Positions 8,841 to 17,738 are shown, counted from the stretch's first letter. The stretch: 64,000 nucleotides of DNA from Sphingobacterium paludis (GCF_004364125.1 NZ_SNZV01000001.1:659244-723243); one strand, 5' to 3'. Numbers and translations: made by a program. Notes: generated by a model from the sequence alone, not told the origin.

Positions 8841-10254
8841 AAAATTTAGGATTGAAATTGACTAGAAAAAGCTGTTTCGTAGCGCGTGTAATAGCCGTAT
8901 ACAACCAGCGTAGGAATTCTGTGTTCAGCATCTCATCATTCAGGAAACCTTGATCAACGAAAACACAGGGCCATTGTCCGCCTTGCGCCTTATGGCAGGT
9001 AATTGCATAAGCAAACTTTATTTGTAGGGCATTGTAGTAAGGATCTTTCTTTATCGCGTCTAGGCGATCTTTCTTGGCGGGTATATCGCTGTAATCCTGC
9101 GCAATGGAGCTATACAAAAGTTGTTGCTGCTCATGCGGCAGATTGGGCGAGTCTACGTGTAAGCTGTCAAGCAATACCCGGCAAAGAATGGGATCGAGCT
9201 CGTCATCGTCCAAGAATTCCAAGGCGATATCGGCAAACCGAAAGCCGTGTTGCTCATGTATGTTACTCACTTTCCGAATCTTCGCCAGATCGCCGTTGGC
9301 AATAAATCCCGTATTTTGCTCATCATGTTGTTGCAACCAGTAGTAATTATTGCGTACCACCATAACCAAATCGCCGCCAGTAATTTCTTCATCACGAAAG
9401 AGTATTTGATTCCGGATATGTTGGTTGTAGAGATTGGCGGAACGGTTTGATCGGCAGATCACGATCGAATTTTGAATATCGAACGTATCGTAGCTATAAT
9501 GCAGCCCTTCGATCAGGCGGTCGCCGTTCATGCGGAAGATGTCGGAAAAGCCTTTGGTATGAAATTGCGGGAAGGGTAAACTATCTTGTTGTTGCTCCAA
9601 GTCAATATCATCGCGTACTCTCGTGGCATTGAACAGTATGCCAGAGTCCTGGCGCTGCCGTACCACTTCGCGCAGCTCGTAATGAAAAGTATGTAGGTGA
9701 TAATTGGCACGGATATACTGTGCATCCAGGGCGGGGCTTTCCAGCATGCCCACCGGCGGCAATTGAGCACTATCGCCCACAAACATGAGGGAGCAATTTG
9801 AGCCCGATTGCACATAGCGAATCAGATCATCTAAAAGACTACGGGAAAAGAATTGCAGCCCATCATCAGCAATCATAGACGCCTCATCCACAATAAACAG
9901 CGTGTTTTCATGCGGGTTCTCTGCCAACACAAAATCTATATCTATGGTTGCCGCAGACTTTTTTCGGTATATTTTTTTGTGAATGGTGTATGCTTTGCGT
10001 CCTGAGTAGTGTGCCATCACCTTGGCTGCCCGGCCGGTAGGCGCCAACAAAACGGATCGTTTGTTTAGCGAAGGTAGTGCATTGACCAAGGCGCTAATCG
10101 TCGTGGTCTTCCCTGTACCTGCGTATCCTTTCAAAACAAAACATGTAGATGGTTTGAACGTTAACAAAAACTTTTCCAATAAGGCGAAGAGCTCCCGTTG
10201 TTGTGCCGTTGGTTGCCATACGAATTGCTTGATGAGCAGGTTTTGAATATGCAT
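8830..10254 (-). CDS. RecD-like ATP-dependent DNA helicase (superfamily 1)
   Basis: A 474-aa SF1 helicase. Walker A is GYAGTGKTT near residue 45, Walker B FIVDEASM near 116, motif III GDSAQLPP near 150, and the C-terminal UvrD_C_2-type motif YAITCHKAQGGQWP is followed by LYTAITRATKQLFLV. The layout matches stand-alone RecD2-like helicases but lacks the long N-terminal region of RecD2, making it a compact Bacteroidota form. It probably unwinds DNA during repair or recombination. ATG at 10254 is preferred to the upstream TTG at 10260. It is followed by the overlapping HEAT-like gene and diverges from the DUF3822 gene. Confidence 0.88.
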   Translation of the reverse strand: MHIQNLLIKQFVWQPTAQQRELFALLEKFLLTFKPSTCFVLKGYAGTGKTTTISALVNALPSLNKRSVLLAPTGRAAKVMAHYSGRKAYTIHKKIYRKKSAATIDIDFVLAENPHENTLFIVDEASMIADDGLQFFSRSLLDDLIRYVQSGSNCSLMFVGDSAQLPPVGMLESPALDAQYIRANYHLHTFHYELREVVRQRQDSGILFNATRVRDDIDLEQQQDSLPFPQFHTKGFSDIFRMNGDRLIEGLHYSYDTFDIQNSIVICRSNRSANLYNQHIRNQILFRDEEITGGDLVMVVRNNYYWLQQHDEQNTGFIANGDLAKIRKVSNIHEQHGFRFADIALEFLDDDELDPILCRVLLDSLHVDSPNLPHEQQQLLYSSIAQDYSDIPAKKDRLDAIKKDPYYNALQIKFAYAITCHKAQGGQWPCVFVDQGFLNDEMLNTEFLRWLYTAITRATKQLFLVNFNPKFYGE

Positions 10255-10336
10255 AATCAAAGTTATCCAAAAGGTTGGTCAATTCAATTGGAAAAGCTAA
10301 TTTTGTTTATCAATCGAGGCTATAGCCACATATTAT

Positions 10337-11128
10337 ATGAAGTACACGGCAGAACATTTTCATCTCCATTATATTCCACAATATCGTTTGTTAATCAAGT
10401 CAGATTTTTTGGAAGATACGATGGTCATCGTAGACGAAAAACAGGAGGTCGTCGCACTTTATAGTTACCCCTCGGAATTTCCCGATCCGGCAGCGCTCAA
10501 ATTATTGGGTTTGCCTTTTGCAGATGTCTCTATCAGCTTGCCACTGGAAAGTTTTATGTTGGTGCCTTCTGAAGTGTACAGCCAGCGCCAGGTGCAACAA
10601 TATCATGATTTTCAGGATGGTAAAGGTGTGGTGCAAGAATATGCTTTGCCTATGGAGGGAATTACTGCATTATACCAATATGACCACCTGCTGTTCAAGC
10701 GCTGGACCGCAATATTTCCCCAAGCTAAGTTATTTGCTGACTTTCAAATTATCTTCGCGTTGGTGGAGCAGCATGTACTCAACACGGCTTCTGTATTAGG
10801 CGTGCATGTGAAAAATAAAAAGGTAGAAATGTATGTTTTCCAAGGGAAAGAATTGCAACTGTACCATGATTTTGATGTCGATACTGCCGACGACTTACAC
10901 TATTTTATCCTAAACGTACGAAGCACATTGGGTATTACGGGGCTGTTCGACAAGGTGCTGCTATCTGGCGTCGCGGCAACCGATCCTTTCGCGCATGCCG
11001 TACGTAGCTATGCTAATGAGTTGGTTTTCCTACAGGGAAACTCTGCCCTGTATGCGGAAGATGCAGCGGTACAGACGAAAATTGAATCTTTACATATCAT
11101 TGCCGAATTCCCGTCATGCGTATCGTAG
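10337..11128 (+). CDS. DUF3822 family protein
   Basis: A 263-aa cytoplasmic protein matching the DUF3822 family, which I recognise by its length, its position directly in front of rsmD and coaD in Bacteroidota, and an actin/ASKHA-like flavour in segments such as VLGVHVKNKKVEMYVFQGKE and GLFDKVLLSG. DUF3822 proteins have no firmly established function. The stop codon overlaps the start of rsmD by 13 bp, so the two are translationally coupled. That context hints at a role in ribosome maturation or CoA synthesis, but this is only inference. Confidence 0.75.
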   Translation: MKYTAEHFHLHYIPQYRLLIKSDFLEDTMVIVDEKQEVVALYSYPSEFPDPAALKLLGLPFADVSISLPLESFMLVPSEVYSQRQVQQYHDFQDGKGVVQEYALPMEGITALYQYDHLLFKRWTAIFPQAKLFADFQIIFALVEQHVLNTASVLGVHVKNKKVEMYVFQGKELQLYHDFDVDTADDLHYFILNVRSTLGITGLFDKVLLSGVAATDPFAHAVRSYANELVFLQGNSALYAEDAAVQTKIESLHIIAEFPSCVS

Positions 11129-11652
11129 GCGGACAATATGGCGGTTTGCGATTGAGCCCCCCAGCCAATCTTCCGGTAAGACCAACGACCGACATCGCGA
11201 AAGAAGCGCTGTTCAATATTTTAGAGCATAAGCTGACACTAGCTGATTGCACCTGTCTGGATCTTTTTGCGGGTACAGGCAATATCAGTTTCGAGTTGGT
11301 ATCACGAGGAGCGTTGGATGTGGATGCCATCGATATCCATTTCAAATGTCTTCAGTACATTAAGGAAACCGCATTAAAGCTTAATACGGAACGTATCAGC
11401 ACACGCAAGGCCGATGTGCTAAAATATATTTCCTCGTGTAAAAAGCAATACGACTTTATTTTTGCTGACCCACCATATGATTTGCCCAAACTTCCACAGC
11501 TGGCCACGCTGATATTCGAAAACGAACTGCTCAAATCCGAAGGACTGCTCGTGATTGAACATCCGTCGACACGGAAGATGGACGATATTCCCTATTTCTT
11601 AGAGACGAGAAAGTATGGTTATTCTTCATTCAGTTTTTACAAACATACCTAA
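11116..11652 (+). CDS. rsmD: 16S rRNA (guanine966-N2)-methyltransferase RsmD
   Basis: A 178-aa class I SAM-dependent methyltransferase. The SAM-binding motif is DLFAGTGNISFE (residues 49-60), and the catalytic motif of N-methyltransferases, DPPY, lies at 118-121. The N-terminus MRIVGGQYGG and the TDIAKEALFNIL segment (25-36) are RsmD hallmarks. The enzyme methylates N2 of G966 of 16S rRNA on assembled 30S particles. It overlaps the DUF3822 gene and precedes coaD by 9 bp, the usual rsmD-coaD pairing. Confidence 0.95.
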   Translation: MRIVGGQYGGLRLSPPANLPVRPTTDIAKEALFNILEHKLTLADCTCLDLFAGTGNISFELVSRGALDVDAIDIHFKCLQYIKETALKLNTERISTRKADVLKYISSCKKQYDFIFADPPYDLPKLPQLATLIFENELLKSEGLLVIEHPSTRKMDDIPYFLETRKYGYSSFSFYKHT

Positions 11653-11661
11653 CATTGCGCT

Positions 11662-12138
11662 ATGATAAAGACCGCTGTTTTTGCCGGGTCCTTTGATCCC
11701 TTTACGCTTGCCCATTATGATTTGGTCAACCGAAGTTTATCGCTCTTTGATAAGGTTATTATCGGTATCGGCGTTAACCGTGCGAAGCAGGGTCTGATGA
11801 CCTATGAAGAGCGCGAAGACGTGATTTCGGAAATTTTTGCGGCGAACCACCGGGTGGAGGTGCAACAATTCAATGGGCTTACGGTACAGTTCTGTGATCG
11901 CGTGCAGTCCACTTATCTATTAAGAGGACTGCGTAATACGAACGACTTTGAATTTGAAAATGCTATTGCGCAAAATAATTTGATTCTGGCGCCCCATATA
12001 GAAACGTATTTCTTAATGGCAAAATCGGGATTGGCTCATATCTCTTCGACCATCGTTCGGGATATTTTTCAACACGGAGGTGATATCTCCAATCTGGTGC
12101 CTTCTGAGGTCTTGGCTTTCTTAAATGAAAAAGCCTAG
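11662..12138 (+). CDS. coaD: phosphopantetheine adenylyltransferase CoaD
   Basis: The 158-aa protein has the standard CoaD length. The nucleotidyltransferase motif reads GSFDPFTLAH (residues 9-18, with conserved H18); the family usually has TxGH, here TLAH. Further motifs are LLRGLRNTNDFEFE and the C-terminal ISSTIVRDI. CoaD transfers AMP from ATP to 4'-phosphopantetheine, the penultimate step of coenzyme A synthesis. Its stop codon sits in CTAG, which also supplies the stop of the convergent RNA helicase gene, so the two genes overlap by 4 bp at their 3' ends. Confidence 0.96.
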   Translation: MIKTAVFAGSFDPFTLAHYDLVNRSLSLFDKVIIGIGVNRAKQGLMTYEEREDVISEIFAANHRVEVQQFNGLTVQFCDRVQSTYLLRGLRNTNDFEFENAIAQNNLILAPHIETYFLMAKSGLAHISSTIVRDIFQHGGDISNLVPSEVLAFLNEKA

Positions 12139-13439
12139 GTACGTCCGATTTTCACTTTTTTGCCCTTGATCTTTCCGTTGGCCGCATTTTTTATAATCGT
12201 TAGGGCCGATGTGCGTTTAACGGCTACAAAAGATTCTTTATCTTTTACTTCGATAAGACCAATGTCGTCTTTTTGCACATCAGGCAAATTGAGCATAAAT
12301 CCCACAATGTCAACCTTATTTATTTTATCCTTTTTCCCGCCGGTGACGTAAAGGGTAGCAAAAGGCGCATCTGCTGGCAAGGGCAATTCATCGATGAGCT
12401 CGAGCACGGTACAGCTTTCATCCACATAGGGATAATCCTCATCAGGTTTTAAGATAATGAAAACCTCGCCGGAGGCCTGCATACGCGCAGTACGTCCGTT
12501 TCGGTGGATAAAGGCGTCTTCCTTGTATGGCAGCTGATAATGTATGATGACATCTACTTCCGGAATGTCCAGTCCACGTGCAGCTAAATCTGTGGTGATT
12601 AGGATACGGTTCGAGTTATTTCGGAATTTTAAAAGAGCAAGCTCGCGGTCTGACTGTTCCAGGCCGCCATGAAATACATCGTGAATCAATTCACGGTCTT
12701 CCAGTAGATTACTGATATGGTCTACGGCCTCGCGATGGTTGCAAAAGATAATGGTTTTTTTCTCGCCATTCATGCACAATAGCTGAAACAGTGCTTTCAG
12801 CTTATACTGCGCCGGGGCAATGATCTTCTGCATCTTTAAATTGGGCACAGAGCTGCTATCATCGGAGAAATCTACTGTGATGTAATCCTTAATTCCGGTA
12901 AATTCCGGAATCTCGGACATCTTGGTAGCCGATGTCAACACGCGGTGTTTCAATGCTGTAAGCTGTTGAATTATGGTAACCATTTGCCCGTGAAAGCCAA
13001 ACTCCAGCGACTTATCGAACTCATCCAAGATTAGGCTATGAACGTGCTGGGTGTTAATATGGCCGCGTTCCAAGTGGTAGGTAATCCGACCGGGTGTGCC
13101 GATCAATATGGTAGGAGCTTCACGCAGCTTATTACGCTCTGTTTTCGTGTCGTTACCACCGTAAACGCAGGTAGTTTTTAACCCTTGGTGCACTTTTCGA
13201 ACGACCTGCTCTATTTGTAGAGCCAGTTCGCGCGTAGGAACAACAATAAAAGCCTGGGTACCCGACGTCTCTGCCTCCAGCTGTTTATCCAATAAGAGGG
13301 TAAAGGCCAAGGTTTTTCCGGTTCCAGTAGGCGAGTGTAAAATAAGATCTTTGGACGGATCGTAATTATCGAGGACAGCTTTTTGCATTTCGTTTAACTC
13401 CGAAATTTGCAAACGCTGTAGTATATGCAGAAGTTCCAT
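12135..13439 (-). CDS. DEAD-box RNA helicase with a DbpA-like RNA-binding tail
   Basis: A 434-aa SF2 RNA helicase. Motif I is SPTGTGKT (near residue 40), Ia PTRELALQ, motif II LDEFD (DEFD instead of DEAD), motif III SAT, and motif VI HRNGRTAR. The last 75 residues (GGKKDKINKVDIVGFML, then KDDIGLIEVKDKESFVAV) match the RNA-binding domain of DbpA, which docks on 23S rRNA. A role in large-subunit assembly is therefore likely, though this tail is also found in other helicases. The compact core begins right at the Q-motif-like ELNEMQKAVL, without an N-terminal extension. The gene is transcribed alone. Confidence 0.88.
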   Translation of the reverse strand: MELLHILQRLQISELNEMQKAVLDNYDPSKDLILHSPTGTGKTLAFTLLLDKQLEAETSGTQAFIVVPTRELALQIEQVVRKVHQGLKTTCVYGGNDTKTERNKLREAPTILIGTPGRITYHLERGHINTQHVHSLILDEFDKSLEFGFHGQMVTIIQQLTALKHRVLTSATKMSEIPEFTGIKDYITVDFSDDSSSVPNLKMQKIIAPAQYKLKALFQLLCMNGEKKTIIFCNHREAVDHISNLLEDRELIHDVFHGGLEQSDRELALLKFRNNSNRILITTDLAARGLDIPEVDVIIHYQLPYKEDAFIHRNGRTARMQASGEVFIILKPDEDYPYVDESCTVLELIDELPLPADAPFATLYVTGGKKDKINKVDIVGFMLNLPDVQKDDIGLIEVKDKESFVAVKRTSALTIIKNAANGKIKGKKVKIGRT

Positions 13440-13600
13440 GCTGCAAAAGTAGGGAAATTAAAAAGTAAAAATTAAAAAGTAAAAATTAAAAAGTCAAAAG
13501 GGAGAAGTTAAAATTGAAAAATAATGCTGTACAGTCTAACTAAACCTATATACTACCTACTGATATCTAACTTCATTACGCACCAGCAATTAAGTCCATC
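13440..13600. repeat. low-complexity tandem sequence beside the RNA helicase start
   Basis: Immediately upstream of the helicase ATG lies a run of about three copies of a 15-bp A-rich unit (AAAAGTAAAAATTAA, about 13456-13500), followed by TACTACCTACTGATATC-type degenerate text. There are no coding signals. Similar text recurs near 54.4 kb. Confidence 0.7.
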
Positions 13601-13602
13601 CC

Positions 13603-13744
13603 ACCACCTTTCCGTCCTTAGCCAGGACATGGCGTTCCTTTTGTAGGGCAAAAGAAACCAAAACCCCGTCGCTTGAAACCTTTGCAAGGGATGGGTTATG
13701 CATTGGCAAATTTCTACAAACTGCAAAGCTTTCGATGCGACATT
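13603..13744 (+). repeat. interspersed intergenic repeat, diverged copy of family A
   Basis: This stretch shares the blocks AAAACCCCGTCGCTTGAAAC, CTTTGCA, GGCAAAT and TGCAAAGCTTTCGATGCGAC with the two copies at 46.2 and 46.5 kb and the inverted copy at 53.8 kb. The CTTTTG-TAGGG-CAAAAG hairpin core is retained. No terminal inverted repeats or target duplications are visible. Confidence 0.75.
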
Positions 13745-13849
13745 CTTTCTATCTCACTACCCACCACCAATATATTACCGCCCACAACCATCTACATACT
13801 ACATACTATGTACTATCTACTAAAGTCTAATTCGCTATTAGGGACAAAA

Positions 13850-13879
13850 AAAAGCGTTCCCTATGTAGAGAACGCTTTT
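13850..13879 (-). terminator. terminator of the outer-membrane protein gene
   Basis: A 10-bp stem AAAAGCGTTC / GAACGCTTTT lies 19 bp beyond the stop codon of the minus-strand barrel gene. Read on the minus strand it is followed by a run of T. Confidence 0.8.
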
Positions 13880-13897
13880 GAAGATTATTTGAAGGGT

Positions 13898-14485
13898 TTA
13901 AAAGTAGAATTGTACCCCAAGTGTCGGCGCTAAGGAGTTTACATCCAATCCGAATGTGTTATTTGTTACATCATTTGTTTTGTCTTTTTGCGATTCAAAA
14001 TACAAACCGCGTACTCTCAGCTCGATCCCTACGTTGCTAACGGGGAAGTAGGCAAAGCCTGGCGCAAGTTCGACACCATATCTTTCGAATTTTCTTTCTT
14101 CAGTTCCGGCCATTGTTTCTGTAGTTTGTTTACCCCAAGCCATAGGAACCGATAATTGGGAGAAAAACTTAAAGTCACCTTCGCCAATGTAATTTCTTAC
14201 GAAAGGGGATACGTTAAACCAATTGGTCTTATAGTCTAGATTCGTGCCGTTGTCTCGGTTGCTCCAGCTGTAACCAATGCCCGTTCCAACAGCCCAATTG
14301 TCGCTAACGAAGTAACCCGCAGTTGGATTGATTGAAAATGCGTTGTATTTGCCATCGATATCCTCATACTTCGATGTGCTAAATCCTACCTGGCCACCAA
14401 TAAGGAATTTACCTTGTTCGGTTTGCGCATGGGAAGCCAAGGTTAGTGCAGATACTGCGGTTAATGTTAAGAATAATTTTTTCAT
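13898..14485 (-). CDS. outer-membrane beta-barrel protein
   Basis: A 195-aa protein with a Sec signal peptide (MKKLFLTLTAVSALTLASHA, cleavage expected after AHA or SHA near residue 20). The mature part alternates hydrophobic and polar residues in strand-like blocks (GGQVGFSTSK, FSINPTAGYFV, WAVGTGIGYSW) and ends in the aromatic VQFYF expected for insertion by the Bam complex. It fits the small OmpW/OmpX-like porin-fold families (PF13505 type). Function is unknown; such proteins are often structural or narrow pores. It is a single gene with its own terminator. Confidence 0.82.
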   Translation of the reverse strand: MKKLFLTLTAVSALTLASHAQTEQGKFLIGGQVGFSTSKYEDIDGKYNAFSINPTAGYFVSDNWAVGTGIGYSWSNRDNGTNLDYKTNWFNVSPFVRNYIGEGDFKFFSQLSVPMAWGKQTTETMAGTEERKFERYGVELAPGFAYFPVSNVGIELRVRGLYFESQKDKTNDVTNNTFGLDVNSLAPTLGVQFYF

Positions 14486-14900
14486 GTTACTTGTACTTAA
14501 AATTTGTTAATAAAGTTTGACTTTTAGTCTGATATGTTCAGTGTGTTCAATGTTTATGCCATTGGATTGCTTTGTGTGTCATCAAAATGTTTGATTGTAC
14601 AAGCCATTGACGCACACCCAATTTAATACAGTTCCCTACAGTCTATTAATCTGAGGTTCGTGCATTAAAATACGAAAGTATTTTATTAATTACGCTTGTA
14701 AACCAATCTAATAGATATTTTTTCGGTAAAATTGTCCACTTATGTCAGGCTGTTGGATAATTTGTCATATGACTTAATGCCAGATGCACGCAACCCAAAA
14801 TAGCTAACACAATACAGGTCGATCGCTGGCCAAAAATTCGAAAAGTTCGAGGAGACGCTAAAGGCGTGTAATTACCATGCGTAACTACATAGGAAAAGAA
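14486..14900. other. intergenic region between the outer-membrane gene and dnaJ
   Basis: About 415 bp without a supportable gene. It must hold the minus-strand promoter of the outer-membrane gene. The only structure I see is a 10-bp perfect palindrome GTCATATGAC at 14764-14773, possibly a regulator site, but nothing ties it to a gene. Confidence 0.5.
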
Positions 14901-14925
14901 AAAGGTCCGATACTATCGGACCTTT
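14901..14925 (-). terminator. terminator of the grpE-dnaJ transcript
   Basis: A perfect 12-bp stem AAAGGTCCGATA / TATCGGACCTTT with a one-base centre is followed on the minus strand by TTCTTTTCC. It stands 20 bp past the dnaJ stop codon. Confidence 0.85.
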
Positions 14926-14945
14926 AACGCATTAAAATAGTGAAA

Positions 14946-16094
14946 TTATTCGAAATATTCTTTGATACGTTCAAAAAATGACTTTTCGCTTTTGCCAGGC
15001 TGTGGCTTGAAATTAGCGGAGTCTTTTAATTTTTCGAGAAGTGACCGCTCTTCGGCAGAAACGGCTTTAGGCGTCCATACGTTTACGTAAACCAATTGGT
15101 CCCCTTTATGGTATGAATTCACCTCTGGCACGCCTTTTCCTTTTAAGCGCAATATCTTACCGCCCTGTGTTCCTGGTTCGATTTTGATCTTTGCTTTGCC
15201 GTCTATGGTTGGTATCTCCACGCTCGTGCCTAAGGCAGCATCAGCGAAGTTGATGTACAGATCATAGATCACGTTGATCCCATCCCGTTTGAGTGTTTCG
15301 TGCTGAACTTCTTCGATAAGGATGATTAAGTCTCCAGGTACGCCTCCGCGTGGTGCAGCATTTCCTTTTCCACTCATCGAAAGTTGCATGCCTTCGCTAA
15401 CACCGGCTGGGATATTGATAGCGATGGTTTCTTCGCCGCGCTCCAGACCTTCACCTTTACACGTGGTACACTTGGATGTGATTTCGACCCCTTCGCCATT
15501 ACAGGTCGGGCAGGTGCTTGTTGTTTGCATTTGCCCTAGGATGGTATTGGTCACTCTGCGCACTGAACCCGAACCACCACAGGTGTTACAGGTATGGTAC
15601 GCTGATTTATCTTTTGCCCCTGTACCGCTACAGGTATGACAATGTACTTGTTTATTAACTTTAACTTTCTTTTCAACCCCTTTGGCAATTTCCTCCAAGG
15701 TTAGTTTCACCTTGATTCGCAAGTTTGAACCGCGTTGTACGCGACGGCCACCACCGCTGCGCGCTCCGCCGCCGAAGAAACTTTCGAAAGGACTTCCGCC
15801 TCCGAAAATATCGCCAAACTGGCTGAAGATGTCGTCCATATTCATGCCACCACCGCCAAAGCCAGACGCAGAGTTGCCGCTGTGACCAAACTGATCATAG
15901 CGCTGGCGCTTTTCAGGGTTGCTTAAAATTTCATAGGCTTCTGCGGCTTCTTTAAATTTATCTTCCGCCTCTTTGTCATCCGGATTTTTGTCCGGGTGAT
16001 ACTTTATAGCCAGCTTACGATAGGCTGACTTGATTGCTGCGGCATCTGCTGACTTCGCAACGCCCAATACATCATAATAATCTCTCTTCGCCAT
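14946..16094 (-). CDS. dnaJ: chaperone DnaJ (Hsp40)
   Basis: A 382-aa type I DnaJ. The J domain with HPD at residues 33-35 is followed by a Gly/Phe-rich linker, then four CxxCxGxG zinc-binding repeats ([32 protein letters not shown]), and the C-terminal substrate-binding domain. DnaJ delivers unfolded clients to DnaK and stimulates its ATPase. dnaK is not nearby, as is common in Bacteroidota, where grpE-dnaJ form their own unit. The start is 3 bp after the grpE stop, so the two genes form an operon. Confidence 0.97.
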   Translation of the reverse strand: MAKRDYYDVLGVAKSADAAAIKSAYRKLAIKYHPDKNPDDKEAEDKFKEAAEAYEILSNPEKRQRYDQFGHSGNSASGFGGGGMNMDDIFSQFGDIFGGGSPFESFFGGGARSGGGRRVQRGSNLRIKVKLTLEEIAKGVEKKVKVNKQVHCHTCSGTGAKDKSAYHTCNTCGGSGSVRRVTNTILGQMQTTSTCPTCNGEGVEITSKCTTCKGEGLERGEETIAINIPAGVSEGMQLSMSGKGNAAPRGGVPGDLIILIEEVQHETLKRDGINVIYDLYINFADAALGTSVEIPTIDGKAKIKIEPGTQGGKILRLKGKGVPEVNSYHKGDQLVYVNVWTPKAVSAEERSLLEKLKDSANFKPQPGKSEKSFFERIKEYFE

Positions 16095-16097
16095 CTC

Positions 16098-16649
16098 TTA
16101 TTGACCTATTACTACTTTAGCAAAACGAACTACCTTATCATTGAGAAAATATCCCTTTTCTACCACATCGATCACTTTGTTCTTCAAATCTGGAGATGGC
16201 GATGGAATCGCGGTAATGGCTTCCTGAAATTCTGGATCAAAAGGTTTTCCAATGATATCATCCATCTCTTTCAAACCTTCCTGCTGCAACGTTTTACGGA
16301 ACTTTTGGTTTACCAAATCAATACCCTGTCTTACAGATTCAATATCTTGTGCCGTTTGCATGGCCGACAAGGCACGATCCAAATCATCTAAAACAGGTAA
16401 CAGCTTATTTAAAACATCTTTACTAGCTGACTGTATAAGCTCAACACGTTCTTTCGATGTTCTCTTTTTATAGTTGTCAAATTCGGCGAATAATCTTGCA
16501 TATTTGTCGTTGGCCACGGCCACTTCCTCTTTCAGTTTTTCCTCTTCGCTAAGCGCCGACGGACTATCCGGTGTCACATTGTCTGATCCAAATTGATCCA
16601 GATTTTCCACGTTTTCGTCTTGAATATTGTTTTCCTGTTCGTTCATCAT
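16098..16649 (-). CDS. grpE: nucleotide exchange factor GrpE
   Basis: A 183-aa GrpE. An acidic, disordered N-terminus (NEQENNIQDENVENLDQFG) precedes the long dimerisation coiled coil and the small beta domain (GKPFDPEFQEAITAIPSPSP, then VVEKGYFLNDKVVRFAKVVI). GrpE exchanges ADP for ATP on DnaK. I place the start at the MMNEQ methionines (16649/16646); the open frame extends 25 codons further upstream, but that part looks like a membrane helix, is unlike GrpE and covers the likely leader. The upstream region carries three TGTC[AG]GT motifs, described separately. Confidence 0.95.
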   Translation of the reverse strand: MMNEQENNIQDENVENLDQFGSDNVTPDSPSALSEEEKLKEEVAVANDKYARLFAEFDNYKKRTSKERVELIQSASKDVLNKLLPVLDDLDRALSAMQTAQDIESVRQGIDLVNQKFRKTLQQEGLKEMDDIIGKPFDPEFQEAITAIPSPSPDLKNKVIDVVEKGYFLNDKVVRFAKVVIGQ

Positions 16650-16726
16650 ATCTAAATAGTGTAGCTCTTGATAATACCCAAATGCGATAAGCAAGAATAA
16701 CGCCATCGCATAAAAAACCGACACCC

Positions 16727-16783
16727 TGTCAGTCTATCAAAAAATAAACTACCAAAATGTCGGTTGACTGATGTTATGTCAGT
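16727..16783 (-). promoter_or_regulatory. candidate heat-shock control region of grpE-dnaJ
   Basis: On the plus strand three heptamers TGTCAGT (16727), TGTCGGT (16758) and TGTCAGT (16777) lie between ftsE and grpE; the first also pairs imperfectly with a neighbouring CCGACA. This is inferred to be a regulator site because the downstream operon encodes chaperones. No match to CIRCE is seen. Confidence 0.35.
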
Positions 16784-16790
16784 TTAGCTT

Positions 16791-17471
16791 TTAGATCGCC
16801 ACTTGATCATATAAGGCCGTGTCAGCTGTTTTCAGTATACGAGCTGGCATATTTTTAATGATCTGGTAATCATGTGTAGCCATTAATACCGCTGTTCCGG
16901 AGGCTGCAATATCCCGAAGGAGCAATACAATTTCTTCGGATGTTGCCGGGTCTAGGTTTCCGGTAGGCTCATCGGCTAAGATAATTTCTGGGTTATTTAG
17001 CAGTGCCCGTGCAATCACGACGCGCTGCTGCTCGCCACCCGACAGCTCGTGTGGCATCTTTCTTAATTTAGACCGTAAGCCTACTTTTTCCAACACGTCC
17101 AACATGCGGTTTTCAATAAGGCCGCGCTCTGTCCAGCCCGTAGCTTTCAAAGCAAACTCCAAGTTTTTCTCCACCGTGCGGTCATTTAACAAATGGAAGT
17201 CCTGGAAAACGATGCCCAGTTTCCGGCGTAAAAAAGGTACATCATTTTCATGAAGTTTTCGCAGATCAAAGCCCGCTACCATGCCTTCACCATTCCCGAT
17301 GTAAAGATCGCCATAAATAATTTTAAGCAAACTACTTTTACCGGTGCCGGATTGCCCGATGAGGTATATAAATTCACCTTGGTTGATATCCAGGTTTACA
17401 TGAGAAAGCACCAGGTGCTTTTGTTGATAAATATCTACGTTCTTTAATTTTATAACTGTATTCTCTATCAT
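16791..17471 (-). CDS. ftsE: ABC transporter ATP-binding protein, FtsE type
   Basis: A 226-aa ABC ATPase with Walker A GQSGTGKSS, signature LSGGEQQR, Walker B ILADEPTGNLDP and the H-loop ATHDY. Length and motif spacing fit FtsE, which with FtsX activates peptidoglycan hydrolases at the division site, but related LolD and MacB-type ATPases share them. No ftsX stands next to it here, so the symbol rests on family resemblance. It follows a small conserved gene by 9 bp and precedes grpE; all are on the minus strand. Confidence 0.75.
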   Translation of the reverse strand: MIENTVIKLKNVDIYQQKHLVLSHVNLDINQGEFIYLIGQSGTGKSSLLKIIYGDLYIGNGEGMVAGFDLRKLHENDVPFLRRKLGIVFQDFHLLNDRTVEKNLEFALKATGWTERGLIENRMLDVLEKVGLRSKLRKMPHELSGGEQQRVVIARALLNNPEIILADEPTGNLDPATSEEIVLLLRDIAASGTAVLMATHDYQIIKNMPARILKTADTALYDQVAI

Positions 17472-17480
17472 ATTTACCGC

Positions 17481-17684
17481 TTAAACGTCAATTTTTTTAA
17501 TTTGGCCAAATGGCATGTCTTGGACAACCTGCATAATGTATGCCGCCTTGTGGCCTAACCCGATTTTTTCCAACGATTTATCAGGTCTATCCACCCGAAA
17601 ATATGCAAGAAGCGTGAAAGCCTCATCCCGCAACTGTACATAGTCTGGAATTTTGGCTACTCCCTTTACTTTTATTACATACAT
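17481..17684 (-). CDS. small conserved protein between the acyl-CoA reductase and ftsE genes
   Basis: A 67-aa protein, MYVIKVKGVAKIPDYVQLRD at the start and MPFGQIKKIDV at the end, with no signal peptide or membrane span. The frame opens 16 codons earlier (17732), but that part is Arg/Phe-rich and sits in the likely leader, so ATG at 17684 is preferred. It reads like a compact alpha/beta domain with a conserved look (DRPDKSLEKIGLGHKA). I cannot assign a function. Its place 9 bp in front of ftsE and 54 bp after the acyl-CoA reductase gene suggests cotranscription. Confidence 0.65.
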   Translation of the reverse strand: MYVIKVKGVAKIPDYVQLRDEAFTLLAYFRVDRPDKSLEKIGLGHKAAYIMQVVQDMPFGQIKKIDV

Positions 17685-17738
17685 AAAACAAAGGTAAAAT
17701 ATTTTGTGAAACCCACGCCTTTTATCGTACACTATTTA

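Noticed and set aside
13673..13933. Open frame of 86 codons on the plus strand
   Set aside because: It is made of repeat family A, low-complexity text and the terminator of the outer-membrane gene.
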